This document shows positions 1-7,947 of a stretch of DNA of 42,811 nt, piece by piece; positions within the stretch are counted from its first letter, which is position 1, and each line of letters opens with the position of its first letter. Under the pieces are notes generated by a model that saw only the letters and a program-made list of their open reading frames with translations, ran no database searches and was not told where the DNA came from. The DNA is from Candidatus Vogelbacteria bacterium CG10_big_fil_rev_8_21_14_0_10_51_16 (lineage in GTDB: Bacteria; Patescibacteriota; Minisyncoccia; Phycocordibacterales; JACRKE01). The stretch lies in assembly GCA_002774795.1 (NCBI GenBank), contig PCYI01000019.1:65480-108290 (forward strand), read 5' to 3'. The position numbers were made by a program, and so were the translations under genes.

Positions 1-7
1 TAAACCG

Positions 8-78
8 AAGCAATCCAGAATTCATGGTGGCTAAGAATAAACCTAGATTGCTTCGCGCAGAGCGCTCGCAAAGACGAA
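8..78. repeat. Fragment of a dispersed palindromic repeat
   Basis: Two arms, gaagcaatc near 8-16 and gattgcttc near 49-57, face each other and are followed by a GC-rich tail (gctcgcaaagacg). This resembles the short intergenic repeats with a gattgcttcg...cgcaatgacg core seen in many bacterial genomes. It lies downstream of the M23 peptidase gene. Only one copy was seen in this window. Confidence 0.4.
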
Positions 79-102
79 AACAGTGTTTTGCGTAAGTCCT
101 AT

Positions 103-255
103 AAAAGTATGTCTCATCCAGGCCCCGCATCAGGCATGGGGTAAACTCCCGGCCGAGATCCAGGCCATGGTTGAACCTGGATCCCTGCCTACCGCAGGCG
201 GGCCGTTCTGCAACGGGATGACACTCGAGATGCGCGAGAGGTGTGAGCGGTTACC
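103..255. repeat. Palindromic MITE-like element, copy A
   Basis: The stretch reads tatgtc..., then a ggatccagg/cctggatcc palindromic core, then ccgttctgcaacgggatgac, and ends in gtgtgagcggttacc. The same blocks in the same order occur in the reverse complement of 16612-16815, and a shorter form occurs at 37159-37283. The terminal block gtgtgag(g/c)ggttac is shared by all copies. It carries no ORF of note, so it is probably a non-autonomous repeat. With the hairpin at 256-291 it fills the gene-free stretch 1-332. Confidence 0.6.
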
Positions 256-291
256 TTTCCCAAAAGAGGCCAGCTGGCCTATTTTGGGAAA
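256..291. terminator. Hairpin downstream of the M23 gene
   Basis: The arms tttcccaaaa and ttttgggaaa flank an inner aggcc/ggcct stem, giving a long, nearly perfect hairpin 42 bp beyond the stop codon of the minus-strand M23 gene. No U-tract follows on the minus strand, so this may be a bidirectional or atypical terminator, or part of the adjacent repeat. Confidence 0.45.
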
Positions 292-332
292 TTGGAGAAG
301 GGAAAAAATACGAACTTTGTAGCTCAAAGAGT

Positions 333-1655
333 TTAGAGTCGTGGCAGGTACTCCATCGGGTCGAGGTAGCTCTCTAGGGAAGCCAGGGGCATGGTGTAGG
401 TGCCACAGCCAGGAACCTTACTCTTTAATTGCCCGATTTGTACTCCTTCGGTGGCATAGACAGTAAAGTGAAGATGTGGCCCGGTGGCGTATCCGGTCCG
501 GCCCAGGTAGCCGACGAGGTCACCCGTGGCCACCACTTGGCCCCGGACGGCCTTCACAAGCGAGAGGTGGGCGTAGAGGGTGGAGAGGCCGTTATCGTGG
601 TCGATAAGCACCCATTTGCCGTATGAGGCCCCTTTGCAGGTGAGGTCGGTATCCCCCACCCCCCGTACGGTGCCTCTGCGGGCGCTCCATAGCTCGGTCC
701 CGACGCTTCCCCCAAAGTCTGTACCATTGTGGCCCTTGCCACTGTAGACCTGGCTATGAGTGCGGGAGAATTCTGTATCTCCAAATGGCTGGGTGATGCG
801 CACGGGCTTTAATGGCCAGGCAAGGGAGCCTGTCGCCACCTCTTCCCCTGGAAGCTTGCTTCTGTCGATAATGGTGCGGAGCTCCGTCTCAAAGGCGCGA
901 ATCTCCGCTTCCACGGCGGCTATTTCACGTTCTTTGGTTGCCAGTAAGTTGCGATAGGTGCCCTCTTCGTTTTTGGTAGTAGCAAGGAGCGTCGCCTGTT
1001 CTTTTCTGGCATTATCGGCAATCTTTTTTTGGTCGGCTACTTTTTTACGTAATGCCTCTAGCTTTTGTTTTTCCGCACTTACTTCCGCTTGGTTATCGAC
1101 AAGGGTTGCTCTGGTCTTGCGCAACTCGGCGAGACTGGCGTCTATTGCTCCTGTAAAACTAAGCAACTCTACGTGGGCTCTCATGACGCTACTCATTCTC
1201 TCGGAGGTAAATAGTATTTCCATCAACGAGCGGTCATCCTCGCGTGCGAGCGCTTGCGTGGCGGCGCCTAGCGCCTCGCGATTTTTACGAATGTGCTCCT
1301 CCTTACCCCCGATTTCATCTCCGAGCGAGCGCACTGTGAGCTCCGCTTTGTCTATTTTTGCTTGGGTGGCGTTGACTTCTAGCTGGAGCTTTTTGCGGGT
1401 GGTGTCCAGAACGGCAATCTCGCGCTCTAGAGTCGTCGCCTCGGCGCCAATGGAAAGGAGCTCTTTGTTGTATTTCGCGATCTCTCTTTCGAGCTCGCTG
1501 ATGGAGGCGCTCTTCGCGCCGATCTTTTGTTGAAGCTCAAGGGCAGTCTCACCCAAAACAGCACCCGGCCTTAGGAGAAAGATTAGAAACACTATAATTC
1601 CAGTGGCATACAGAAAAAAAGAGTTAGAGCGCAAGAGTGAACCTAGGTGATTCAT
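333..1655 (-). CDS. Coiled-coil M23 peptidase (EnvC/murein hydrolase activator-like)
   Basis: This is a 440-residue envelope protein. Residues about 13-35 form an N-terminal membrane segment or signal peptide. Residues about 36-265 are a heptad-rich coiled coil with many Glu, Lys and Leu. Residues about 285-430 are a C-terminal M23 (LytM-type) domain. The metal-binding residues look intact: H309/D313 in GHNGTDFGG, and the H-x-H of GPHLHF near 394-396. In this family such proteins either cut peptide cross-links in peptidoglycan or activate amidases during division. The intact zinc ligands suggest real peptidase activity, although EnvC homologs are usually degenerate. It starts 3 bp after the murG stop, so it is probably cotranscribed at the end of the cell-wall block. 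No Shine-Dalgarno site is evident. Confidence 0.88.
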   Translation of the reverse strand: MNHLGSLLRSNSFFLYATGIIVFLIFLLRPGAVLGETALELQQKIGAKSASISELEREIAKYNKELLSIGAEATTLEREIAVLDTTRKKLQLEVNATQAKIDKAELTVRSLGDEIGGKEEHIRKNREALGAATQALAREDDRSLMEILFTSERMSSVMRAHVELLSFTGAIDASLAELRKTRATLVDNQAEVSAEKQKLEALRKKVADQKKIADNARKEQATLLATTKNEEGTYRNLLATKEREIAAVEAEIRAFETELRTIIDRSKLPGEEVATGSLAWPLKPVRITQPFGDTEFSRTHSQVYSGKGHNGTDFGGSVGTELWSARRGTVRGVGDTDLTCKGASYGKWVLIDHDNGLSTLYAHLSLVKAVRGQVVATGDLVGYLGRTGYATGPHLHFTVYATEGVQIGQLKSKVPGCGTYTMPLASLESYLDPMEYLPRL

Positions 1656-1658
1656 ACT

Positions 1659-2789
1659 CTATTCATGCTCTAGGCCTATGTTTAATAGCGCTTCTGCAAT
1701 TATTTTGGCCGCGTCTGGTTTAAAGAACTTTCTTGCTCCCAGGCGCATCTCCTCTTGAATGGCCACGCTCCCGAGAATGCGGTCAATTTCTGAAGCGAGT
1801 AAGTGTGGGCCAAGATTCTTTTCTTCTATCACTATCGCCGCTCCAGAATGCGCATAGTTATAGGCGTTTGCGCGCTGGTGGTCACCGTGGGCTATTTCAC
1901 CTGAAAGAGGGATAAGAATTGATGGAGTCCCCCACGCCGCAATTTCAAATATTGTAGAGCCAGCCCTGGATATAATGATGTTTGCGCATGCACCGATCAT
2001 TCTAGTGGCAGACATGTCTAGATAACCAAACGGCTTGTAACGATCTTTGTTGCTAGACTGTCCAAGAACCAAGGCGGCTCGGCTTTTGACATCCCCTAGA
2101 TTTAACGCACCAATCTGGTGTACCACGGTGTATTTTTCCACAAGTTGTGGAAGCATGTCCACGATCATATTGTTTATCGTCATGGCACCTTGAGAGCCAC
2201 CTGTGATGTAAATAATCGGCACTCCGGCTTCGGCTCCAAAGAACTCACGCGCACCAGAGGCAGACAGGTCTATAAGAGCGGAGCGCACCGGGTTTCCCGT
2301 GACTGCGACCTTTTCTTTAGGAAAAAAAGTTTCCGCTTCCGCGTAGGAGACGGCCACATAGCGGGCAAACTTTCCGGCCCAGCGATTTACCCGACCGGGC
2401 ACAGAATCAGATTCGTGAATGACAACCGGAATCTGAAGTAGTTTTGCGGCAAAAAGGGCAGGGAAACTCGCGTAGCCACCCTTAGCAAAAATAACGTCCG
2501 GGAAAAGCGTATAGAGTTTCCATGTTGAGGTGATGAGACCAAAAACCGTTTTCAGGGAGTCCGATATATTGCGAATAGATAGATAGGTGCGCGACCTACC
2601 TGCCGTGGTATGAATATAGGTAAGATGTGCTTCAAACAAAGCCCGTTTGTTATAGGGTGAATCGGACATGTAGTAGAGCTCAATGCCCACATACTTTTCC
2701 TCCTCTGCTTTTTCCTGTAAGGCTTCGGCCACGGCAATTATGGGATAAAAGTGACCCCCACTACCTCCACCGGTGAATAGAATCTTCAT
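1659..2789 (-). CDS. murG: UDP-GlcNAc:lipid I N-acetylglucosaminyltransferase MurG
   Basis: This 376-residue GT-B glycosyltransferase converts lipid I to lipid II on the inner face of the membrane. The N-terminal glycine-rich loop FTGGGSGGHFYP (about 5-16) is characteristic, as are GNPVR, the second glycine loop YITGGSQGA, and the C-terminal donor-binding stretch ISRAGSTIFEIAAWGTPSILIPL. The length is normal for the family. It lies between ftsW and the M23 gene on the same strand, as part of a mur/fts cluster. The 100-bp gap towards ftsW holds a pair of inverted 7-bp-period arrays (2794-2878). No Shine-Dalgarno precedes the ATG. Confidence 0.96.
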   Translation of the reverse strand: MKILFTGGGSGGHFYPIIAVAEALQEKAEEEKYVGIELYYMSDSPYNKRALFEAHLTYIHTTAGRSRTYLSIRNISDSLKTVFGLITSTWKLYTLFPDVIFAKGGYASFPALFAAKLLQIPVVIHESDSVPGRVNRWAGKFARYVAVSYAEAETFFPKEKVAVTGNPVRSALIDLSASGAREFFGAEAGVPIIYITGGSQGAMTINNMIVDMLPQLVEKYTVVHQIGALNLGDVKSRAALVLGQSSNKDRYKPFGYLDMSATRMIGACANIIISRAGSTIFEIAAWGTPSILIPLSGEIAHGDHQRANAYNYAHSGAAIVIEEKNLGPHLLASEIDRILGSVAIQEEMRLGARKFFKPDAAKIIAEALLNIGLEHE

Positions 2790-2793
2790 ATTC

Positions 2794-2878
2794 TAGTTTT
2801 TAGTTTGTAGTTTGTAGCTTGTAGTTTGTAGAGAATGCGTGGATTTTGTATTTCCTACTCACTAATAGCTACGCTCTA
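2794..2878. repeat. Inverted pair of heptamer arrays (TAG/CTA phase), murG-ftsW gap
   Basis: In the left arm the trinucleotide TAG recurs at 2794, 2801, 2808, 2815, 2822 and 2829, an exact 7-bp period (units like tagtttg). In the right arm CTA recurs at 2855, 2862, 2869 and 2876, again every 7 bp and in the opposite orientation, so the arms could pair as an imperfect hairpin. Confidence 0.85.
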
Positions 2879-2888
2879 GACCCTGTAA

Positions 2889-3992
2889 TTATGTCGTCAC
2901 TCTGTGTCTTGACACATTCAATATTATGCCGACTTCTACTAAAGTAAAAACCAGGGCTGTTCCTCCGTGACTAACAAAAAGCAGAGGGACTCCTGTAAGA
3001 GGAATAATGCCAAGCATGGCCCCGATATTGATAAACGACTGACCTGTGATGAGTATAACAATTCCAGCCACCGTCAGTCTACCAAAACTATTTGGAGCAT
3101 CGGCCGCTATCTTCATGCCACGCAGTCCAAAACCCAGAAAAAGGAGAATAAGAAGACTGCTCCCAACAAAACCAAACTCCTCGGCGGCGACGGCAAAGAT
3201 CGAGTCACCAATCGCTTCTGGAAGATAGTTAAACTTTTGAACGCTCTGGCCGAATCCACGCCCCACGACTCCCCCAGAACCAATGGCTAAAATAGACTGA
3301 CGGAGCTGGTATGAGGCGCCTAGCTGATCCCGACCGGGGTCCATAAAAGTGAGGAGGCGCTCTCGGACGTACGGTCGAAAACTGGCAAGCAGGACGACTC
3401 CCAGAATGGCGGCACTTAAAAGCACCCCAATATGTTTCCAGGAAGCTCCGGCAATAGCAAAGATTCCTATGGAAGATGCGAATATAACTAGAAAAGTCCC
3501 CGTGTCTGGCTGGGTGAGAACAAGAAGCGTGGCAATTGCAAGGACGCCACAAAAAGGGAGAAGGCCATATTGAAATGTGTGAGCTCTATCTTGATAGCGA
3601 GAATACCACCAGGCAAGAGCAAGCACCGTCCCCAGTTTTAAAAATTCAGAAGGTTGAAATGTAATGGGTCCGACGGCTATCCAACGCATCGCTCCTCCCG
3701 AAGAGAATCCGACACCTGGAATAAAAAGAATTGCGCTTACAAGCACCGAGCATAGAAAGAGCGGCAATGCCCATTTTTGCCAATATTTATATGGCATCTT
3801 TGAAATAGCAAAAAGAGCAACGGTTCCCATCACAACCCCTATTATAAGCTGTTTTAAAATAACAAACTGGAAGCCCGCTCCGCTCCTGGCTAAAAGTCCG
3901 AAAGCGGCAGAAGTAAATATAAAGAAGCCAACCATAAGTAGGATTACCACAATGACAAAGAGAAGTCGGTCTGGCCTGTTTTTGTGCTTCAT
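2889..3992 (-). CDS. ftsW: Lipid II polymerase / SEDS protein FtsW
   Basis: This 367-residue polytopic membrane protein has about ten hydrophobic segments and belongs to the SEDS family (FtsW/RodA/SpoVE). The family polymerises lipid II into glycan strands together with a class b PBP. Recognisable motifs are the FQPSEFLKLG stretch near residue 112-121, the QPDTGTF motif, and the C-terminal GIIPLTGVPLLFVSHGG, which is typical of FtsW rather than RodA. Its position beside murG and mraY supports FtsW. It starts 13 bp after the upstream ATP-grasp gene ends, so they are probably in one transcript. No SD is visible. Confidence 0.93.
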   Translation of the reverse strand: MKHKNRPDRLLFVIVVILLMVGFFIFTSAAFGLLARSGAGFQFVILKQLIIGVVMGTVALFAISKMPYKYWQKWALPLFLCSVLVSAILFIPGVGFSSGGAMRWIAVGPITFQPSEFLKLGTVLALAWWYSRYQDRAHTFQYGLLPFCGVLAIATLLVLTQPDTGTFLVIFASSIGIFAIAGASWKHIGVLLSAAILGVVLLASFRPYVRERLLTFMDPGRDQLGASYQLRQSILAIGSGGVVGRGFGQSVQKFNYLPEAIGDSIFAVAAEEFGFVGSSLLILLFLGFGLRGMKIAADAPNSFGRLTVAGIVILITGQSFINIGAMLGIIPLTGVPLLFVSHGGTALVFTLVEVGIILNVSRHRVTT

Positions 3993-4005
3993 GAGTGGCT
4001 GTTAC

Positions 4006-4998
4006 TTACTCCATGTCTTCAATGATAAGACGATAGAGTGCTTTGACCCGATTGCGGGCATCTTTACCGATAGCGCTATAGTGTTCAAGTCCCGGGTGGT
4101 CATTCACTTCAAGGACTGTGTATTGGCTAATGGGACCAGTGACGCTTTCTTTGGTCATAATGTCAATGCCGGCGAATGTTAGCCCCGCGTCCCTCGCTAT
4201 CTGAATAGCCGTATTTCTGAGACTCTGGTGAACTTCAGTGCTCAAGTCTACTGCGTCTCCTCCGGCAGAGAGGTTGGCGTTATCAAGAAGTCGAAGCAGT
4301 TGCCCGCTCCGAGGGCGACTATCTAAATCAAGACCATAGTTCCGTGTTAGGCAGTTGCTTATGCGTGTATCGTTTGGGACAATCTTTACCCCTCTCCCCC
4401 CTTTTTTTAAATGTGAGAGTTTTGCTTCCAGAAGCTCGCGCACCGTTTTGTTGCCGTCACCAACCACCGAAAGAGGGGTGCGTTCATAGAAGATGGGAGC
4501 GCTGTCCTTGTATACAATCGCGCGGTAGTCTCGCCCGTGAATGACCTTCTGAACAAGCACAATGTTGTTGTCGTAGAAAAGCTCTCCCAGTGCCTGTTCT
4601 AAAAAGTTGCGGTCTTCGACCAAGCTTACGCCGTTTCCTTGAGCTCGCGCGTTTGGTTTTACTATTACAGGATAGCCAATTGTGGTAGCGTAATCTAGCG
4701 CTGCGCTCAGGTTGTTGCTGGTGTTATTTATAAGACACCATTGGTCCGAGAAAAAAGCCTCTCCTTCAGGAACAGAATAGCCTAAAGATTTAAGAAAAAA
4801 ACTGGTGTAATCTTTGTCGGACGCTATGCGAGCCGCCGCCGCGCCGTTGCAGTCCATCGTGGCTAAATGAAAAAATCGACGACTGCCGGACGGGTATGTA
4901 ACTCTTCCGGCATAGCCGAACTTTGGCTCTAAAAATAGCTCAATACCAAGCTCGCGAGCTGTCTCGGCAATCAAGGAGCTGGTGAAGGGAGGAGACAT
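4006..4998 (-). CDS. ATP-grasp ligase, cyanophycin-synthetase/GshAB-like
   Basis: This 330-residue protein has an ATP-grasp fold. It shows the lysine strand VIVKPNARAQGNGVS (about 150-164), the YERTPLSVVGDGNKTVRELL block seen in cyanophycin synthetases and bifunctional glutathione synthetases, and a C-terminal metal-binding stretch VLEVNDHPGLEHY. Enzymes of this class activate a carboxylate as acyl phosphate and join it to an amine. The N-terminal 90 residues are not a recognised CphA domain, so this is a stand-alone ligase. It sits between mraY and ftsW, where an amino acid ligase acting on a peptidoglycan precursor would fit, but the substrate cannot be read from the sequence. The gap upstream holds a heptamer-array pair. 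Confidence 0.75.
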   Translation of the reverse strand: MSPPFTSSLIAETARELGIELFLEPKFGYAGRVTYPSGSRRFFHLATMDCNGAAAARIASDKDYTSFFLKSLGYSVPEGEAFFSDQWCLINNTSNNLSAALDYATTIGYPVIVKPNARAQGNGVSLVEDRNFLEQALGELFYDNNIVLVQKVIHGRDYRAIVYKDSAPIFYERTPLSVVGDGNKTVRELLEAKLSHLKKGGRGVKIVPNDTRISNCLTRNYGLDLDSRPRSGQLLRLLDNANLSAGGDAVDLSTEVHQSLRNTAIQIARDAGLTFAGIDIMTKESVTGPISQYTVLEVNDHPGLEHYSAIGKDARNRVKALYRLIIEDME

Positions 4999-5005
4999 AA
5001 AAAAT

Positions 5006-5077
5006 GAATCTGGAATGAAGAATCTTGAATTTGGATTTACGCATCATTCTAGATTCCAGATTCAAGATTTCAGCTTC
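5006..5077. repeat. Inverted pair of heptamer arrays (GAAT/ATTC phase)
   Basis: In the left arm GAAT (last unit GATT) recurs at 5006, 5013, 5020, 5027 and 5034. In the right arm ATTC (last unit ATTT) recurs at 5046, 5053, 5060 and 5067. Both have a 7-bp period and face each other between the ATP-grasp gene and mraY. Confidence 0.85.
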
Positions 5078-5083
5078 TTGAGT

Positions 5084-6145
5084 TTAGAGCTTTCCCACTA
5101 TGGCAACCACCATGCCTGCCACTGATGTCACTACGCCTACTATCCAGTAGCGCATTACCACTTTTGTAGCGGGCCAGCCAAGGGCTTGAAAATGATGATG
5201 AAGGGGGGCGACAAGGAAAACTTTTCTTCCCCCGCGAAAACGCTTGGAAAGCATTTGAATGATGCTCGATGCTGATGTTATCCACAATGGAAAAGCTATT
5301 ATCACAAGGGCGAGAACGGCGTCAGTAAGAAAGGCAACAACGGCCAGGGTGACAGTAAGAGCCAGAGCCCCGGTTTCCGAAAGGAAGAAGCGCGCGGGCG
5401 GTATATTGTACCACAGAAAGGCAAGCACGGCTCCCACCACAACGGCGCAAAAGGCCGCGATATCTATTTGTTGTTGCGCGAATGCTATACCTGAATAAGC
5501 GGCAAACATCGAAGCAAAGATGCCACCAGATAATCCATCTAATCCGTCTATTACGCCACCAGAAAAAAGGGCAAGCATTACTATCATAAAAAATGGAACG
5601 AAGAAAAAACCTAGAGAAATTGGATCTAAAAAAGGCACAGAGACCGTGCTCACTCCAAGTTTTAAATAAAACCACAAGGCACCAACAAGACCGATGAAAA
5701 GAACAGCTACTATTCTCTTTGTGGCCGAAAGTCCCCCACCGACACCAGCGCCCTGTTCGCGCACTTGCAAGAGGTCGTCTACCAGACCAACCAGGGCCGC
5801 CACCACTAAGCTAAACAGGGGTAACCAAGTCTGGTTTCTACTTAAAAAAGAGAGCTTTTCTGTTGCGGTGGTTGGAAATAGCGCCGCCAACATCCAGAAA
5901 AGTAATGTTGTCAAAAGGACGCTTCCCCATACCACTATGCCGCCCATGCGTGGTGTTTTCCTCTCTTCGTCATTGTGGAGCTTGGCTGTGATAGTGGCAG
6001 AGTGGCCGTCCATGGCCCTTGGGACGTTCTTTTTTTTCCACATCTTATTGCGGTAAAGATAGTCGGCTAGAGCCGGAGTAATTGCCATACCTACCAAAAA
6101 AGCAATAGTTAATGGTACGAATATTTTAATGATGTCTAGAAACAT
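5084..6145 (-). CDS. mraY: Phospho-MurNAc-pentapeptide transferase MraY
   Basis: This 353-residue integral membrane enzyme transfers phospho-MurNAc-pentapeptide to undecaprenyl phosphate, giving lipid I. Family motifs are present: the cytoplasmic KKKNVPRAMDGH loop near residues 38-49, the LVDDLLQ metal-binding aspartates near 121-127, the GVIDGLDGLSGG motif with the nucleophile-region aspartates, and the C-terminal LHHHFQALGW histidine triad. About ten membrane segments are visible. The length is normal (E. coli about 360). The next gene downstream on this strand is the ATP-grasp ligase, then ftsW and murG, which is the usual order of lipid-stage cell-wall genes. Confidence 0.95.
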   Translation of the reverse strand: MFLDIIKIFVPLTIAFLVGMAITPALADYLYRNKMWKKKNVPRAMDGHSATITAKLHNDEERKTPRMGGIVVWGSVLLTTLLFWMLAALFPTTATEKLSFLSRNQTWLPLFSLVVAALVGLVDDLLQVREQGAGVGGGLSATKRIVAVLFIGLVGALWFYLKLGVSTVSVPFLDPISLGFFFVPFFMIVMLALFSGGVIDGLDGLSGGIFASMFAAYSGIAFAQQQIDIAAFCAVVVGAVLAFLWYNIPPARFFLSETGALALTVTLAVVAFLTDAVLALVIIAFPLWITSASSIIQMLSKRFRGGRKVFLVAPLHHHFQALGWPATKVVMRYWIVGVVTSVAGMVVAIVGKL

Positions 6146-6235
6146 GGGCCTGGATATCGGTATTTTTTAAAAATCAACAAATAGAATGAGACCCGATTTA
6201 TGCGCAATAAAGAGTTTATTGTGCTGGAAGCAATC

Positions 6236-7162
6236 TTAGCGCGTCTTGTCTTTGCTGTCGACCGCTTTGCTTAGGTCTCCTATGTCTGAGGCAAAGTACT
6301 GCAAGGTGGCTCTCGAAAGTCTCTCTACGTCACTAAATCTCTCAGCTTCTCCAGAGCCCATAACTACAATTACAATAGGATGATTAATGCCAGCATCTGT
6401 GATAATAGCGAGATTACCGCCAGCCAGGTCTGTGAATCCTGTTTTAGAAGCAAGAACGGCCGGCAAACGCTCGACGATGATATTTGTATTTTCCGTATCA
6501 GTGAGTGCTCCTTCGCGACTTTTAAGGTTAACAATAGCGTTAGAGGTCGCTCTAAATATTTCAGGTTGACTGCTTGCGCCGTACCAAAGAAGTGTCGCTG
6601 TTTCGCGAGCTGTCCCGTACGCGCCAGCTGTTGTGTCATCGATGTCTAAGCCACTGGTGTTTAAGTATAGGGTGTTTCTGAGTCCAAGAGTATCTGCGGT
6701 TGCATTCATTGCCTCCACAAAGATTGATTCTCCGGACCATCGGTTGCTGTCGTAAGTGTCGTTTGCGAGGGCTGTCACGGCTTGCGCGGCATAGTTTGAG
6801 GACGAGACAAGCATCTTTTCAAGGAATGTGATAAGTGTCCATGTATGTTGACCTTGCGCGTCCGCGAAACTCTTAGGGCTGTTATTGCCGTATTGCTCCA
6901 CTGCAACTATTGCCGTCATTATCTTCGTGAGTGAGGCAAGCGGTAGGGGGAGGTCCGCTTCTTTGTCGTAGAGTACTTTTTGGGTAATTGGATCGTATAC
7001 TATGGCGGCACGCGCAGTCAGCTCCACTTCTGGAAAGGAACGCTTAAGAGATGTCAAGGGCGCCTCTTTTTGGGTGATTGTTGAAGAATGCCTTAAGATG
7101 CCCATGTACCCAAGCATGGATATTACTACGAAGCTTAATATAAGTGGCGCGCTTAACTTCAT
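6236..7162 (-). CDS. D-alanyl-D-alanine carboxypeptidase, PBP5-type (S11)
   Basis: This 308-residue penicillin-binding protein has an uncleaved or cleavable N-terminal signal anchor (about 5-22). All three active-site motifs are intact: SLTK (77-80, nucleophile serine and general-base lysine), SSN (121-123) and KTG (240-242). S11 enzymes trim the terminal D-Ala from stem peptides outside the membrane and so limit cross-linking. The C-terminal beta-rich domain of E. coli PBP5 is absent, giving a minimal catalytic form. The start codon overlaps the scpB stop by 4 bp (ATGA), so translation is probably coupled to scpB. Confidence 0.9.
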   Translation of the reverse strand: MKLSAPLILSFVVISMLGYMGILRHSSTITQKEAPLTSLKRSFPEVELTARAAIVYDPITQKVLYDKEADLPLPLASLTKIMTAIVAVEQYGNNSPKSFADAQGQHTWTLITFLEKMLVSSSNYAAQAVTALANDTYDSNRWSGESIFVEAMNATADTLGLRNTLYLNTSGLDIDDTTAGAYGTARETATLLWYGASSQPEIFRATSNAIVNLKSREGALTDTENTNIIVERLPAVLASKTGFTDLAGGNLAIITDAGINHPIVIVVMGSGEAERFSDVERLSRATLQYFASDIGDLSKAVDSKDKTR

Positions 7163-7740
7163 ATCTTTTGGTCAAGTTCCGCTTCTGTTTGAGCATCACC
7201 TCTTGTCGACCTTTCTAAATAGTTTACGAGAGCGGCAACAACCGTGTCGCAGTCAGGCAGTTCCTCTAAAGATTTTAATCCTAGGTGGGCCAAGGTCTCT
7301 ATGGTCGGCACATATCGGGCTTGGCGTTTATCTGAACCATCTGCATTGCGTTCGATCAGGCCTCTAAGTGTAAGGTGTCTAATAATATGACTTGAATCAA
7401 CTCCGCGAATCGTGTTTATCTCACTTCGAGAAATCGGATTTCTGTAGAGCACAAGCGCGAGCACCTCTAATCCCGCTCGGCCAATATCTTTTTCGCGCTC
7501 CTCGATAAGGTTGGTCTCAAGAAAGGCCGACAGCTCCGGAGCTGTTCCAAGGGCAACGGAATCTTGCGTCTGGAGAATGGCGAGACCACTTTCTTGCTCT
7601 TTGTAGCGTGCGGCTAGGGCGACAACAGCCTCCTTAACCTCTTCGGGTGAGCTTTCACATATTCTTGTTAATTTAGTTAGGGATGACGGCTCACCTGTTT
7701 GCAAAAGAAATCCTTCAATTTTAGCTGAAAGTGAAAACAT
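7159..7740 (-). CDS. scpB: Segregation and condensation protein B
   Basis: This 193-residue ScpB homolog has tandem winged-helix domains. The family's central block is clear: LAALVLYRNPISRSEI-like (here LALVLYRNPISRSEINTIRG), followed by the VDSSHIIRHLTLRGLIE recognition-helix region. ScpB dimers bind the ScpA kleisin and tune the SMC condensin complex that compacts the chromosome. The partner scpA lies 207 bp upstream on the same strand, separated by a hairpin-bearing repeat. The stop overlaps the start of the carboxypeptidase gene. A TATACT-like -10 lies 14 nt before the ATG, so scpB may have its own promoter. Confidence 0.9.
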   Translation of the reverse strand: MFSLSAKIEGFLLQTGEPSSLTKLTRICESSPEEVKEAVVALAARYKEQESGLAILQTQDSVALGTAPELSAFLETNLIEEREKDIGRAGLEVLALVLYRNPISRSEINTIRGVDSSHIIRHLTLRGLIERNADGSDKRQARYVPTIETLAHLGLKSLEELPDCDTVVAALVNYLERSTRGDAQTEAELDQKI

Positions 7741-7814
7741 GGAATTTTAGCTTAAGTATATTGGAATCTTGCCTAGACGTTCTGGGTATAGATGCTATCT
7801 ATTGGTTTCTAATT

Positions 7815-7934
7815 TGAGACTGTAGAAAAACTATTTTTCTACAGTCTCACCCCGTCGAATGACGGGGTCACCCTGATTTTTTCTTGATAAGTGTTGGTAC
7901 AAAAACTCACTTTTTTTGTTTTTCTACAGTCTCA
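7815..7934. repeat. Hairpin repeat element between scpA and scpB
   Basis: A perfect 16-bp hairpin (tgagactgtagaaaaa and its complement, 7815-7849, loop cta) is followed by a second hairpin, ccccgtc-gaat-gacgggg (7850-7867). A third copy of the outer arm, tttttctacagtctca, lies at 7919-7934. The layout suggests a mobile palindromic unit with arm copies at both ends. It contains no gene. Confidence 0.7.
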
Positions 7935-7947
7935 ATTTACGCGGTAC

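Noticed and set aside
958..1533. 191-residue plus-strand ORF
   Set aside because: It is antisense to the low-complexity coiled coil of the M23 protein and is made of Ser, Ala and Leu runs; a shadow ORF.
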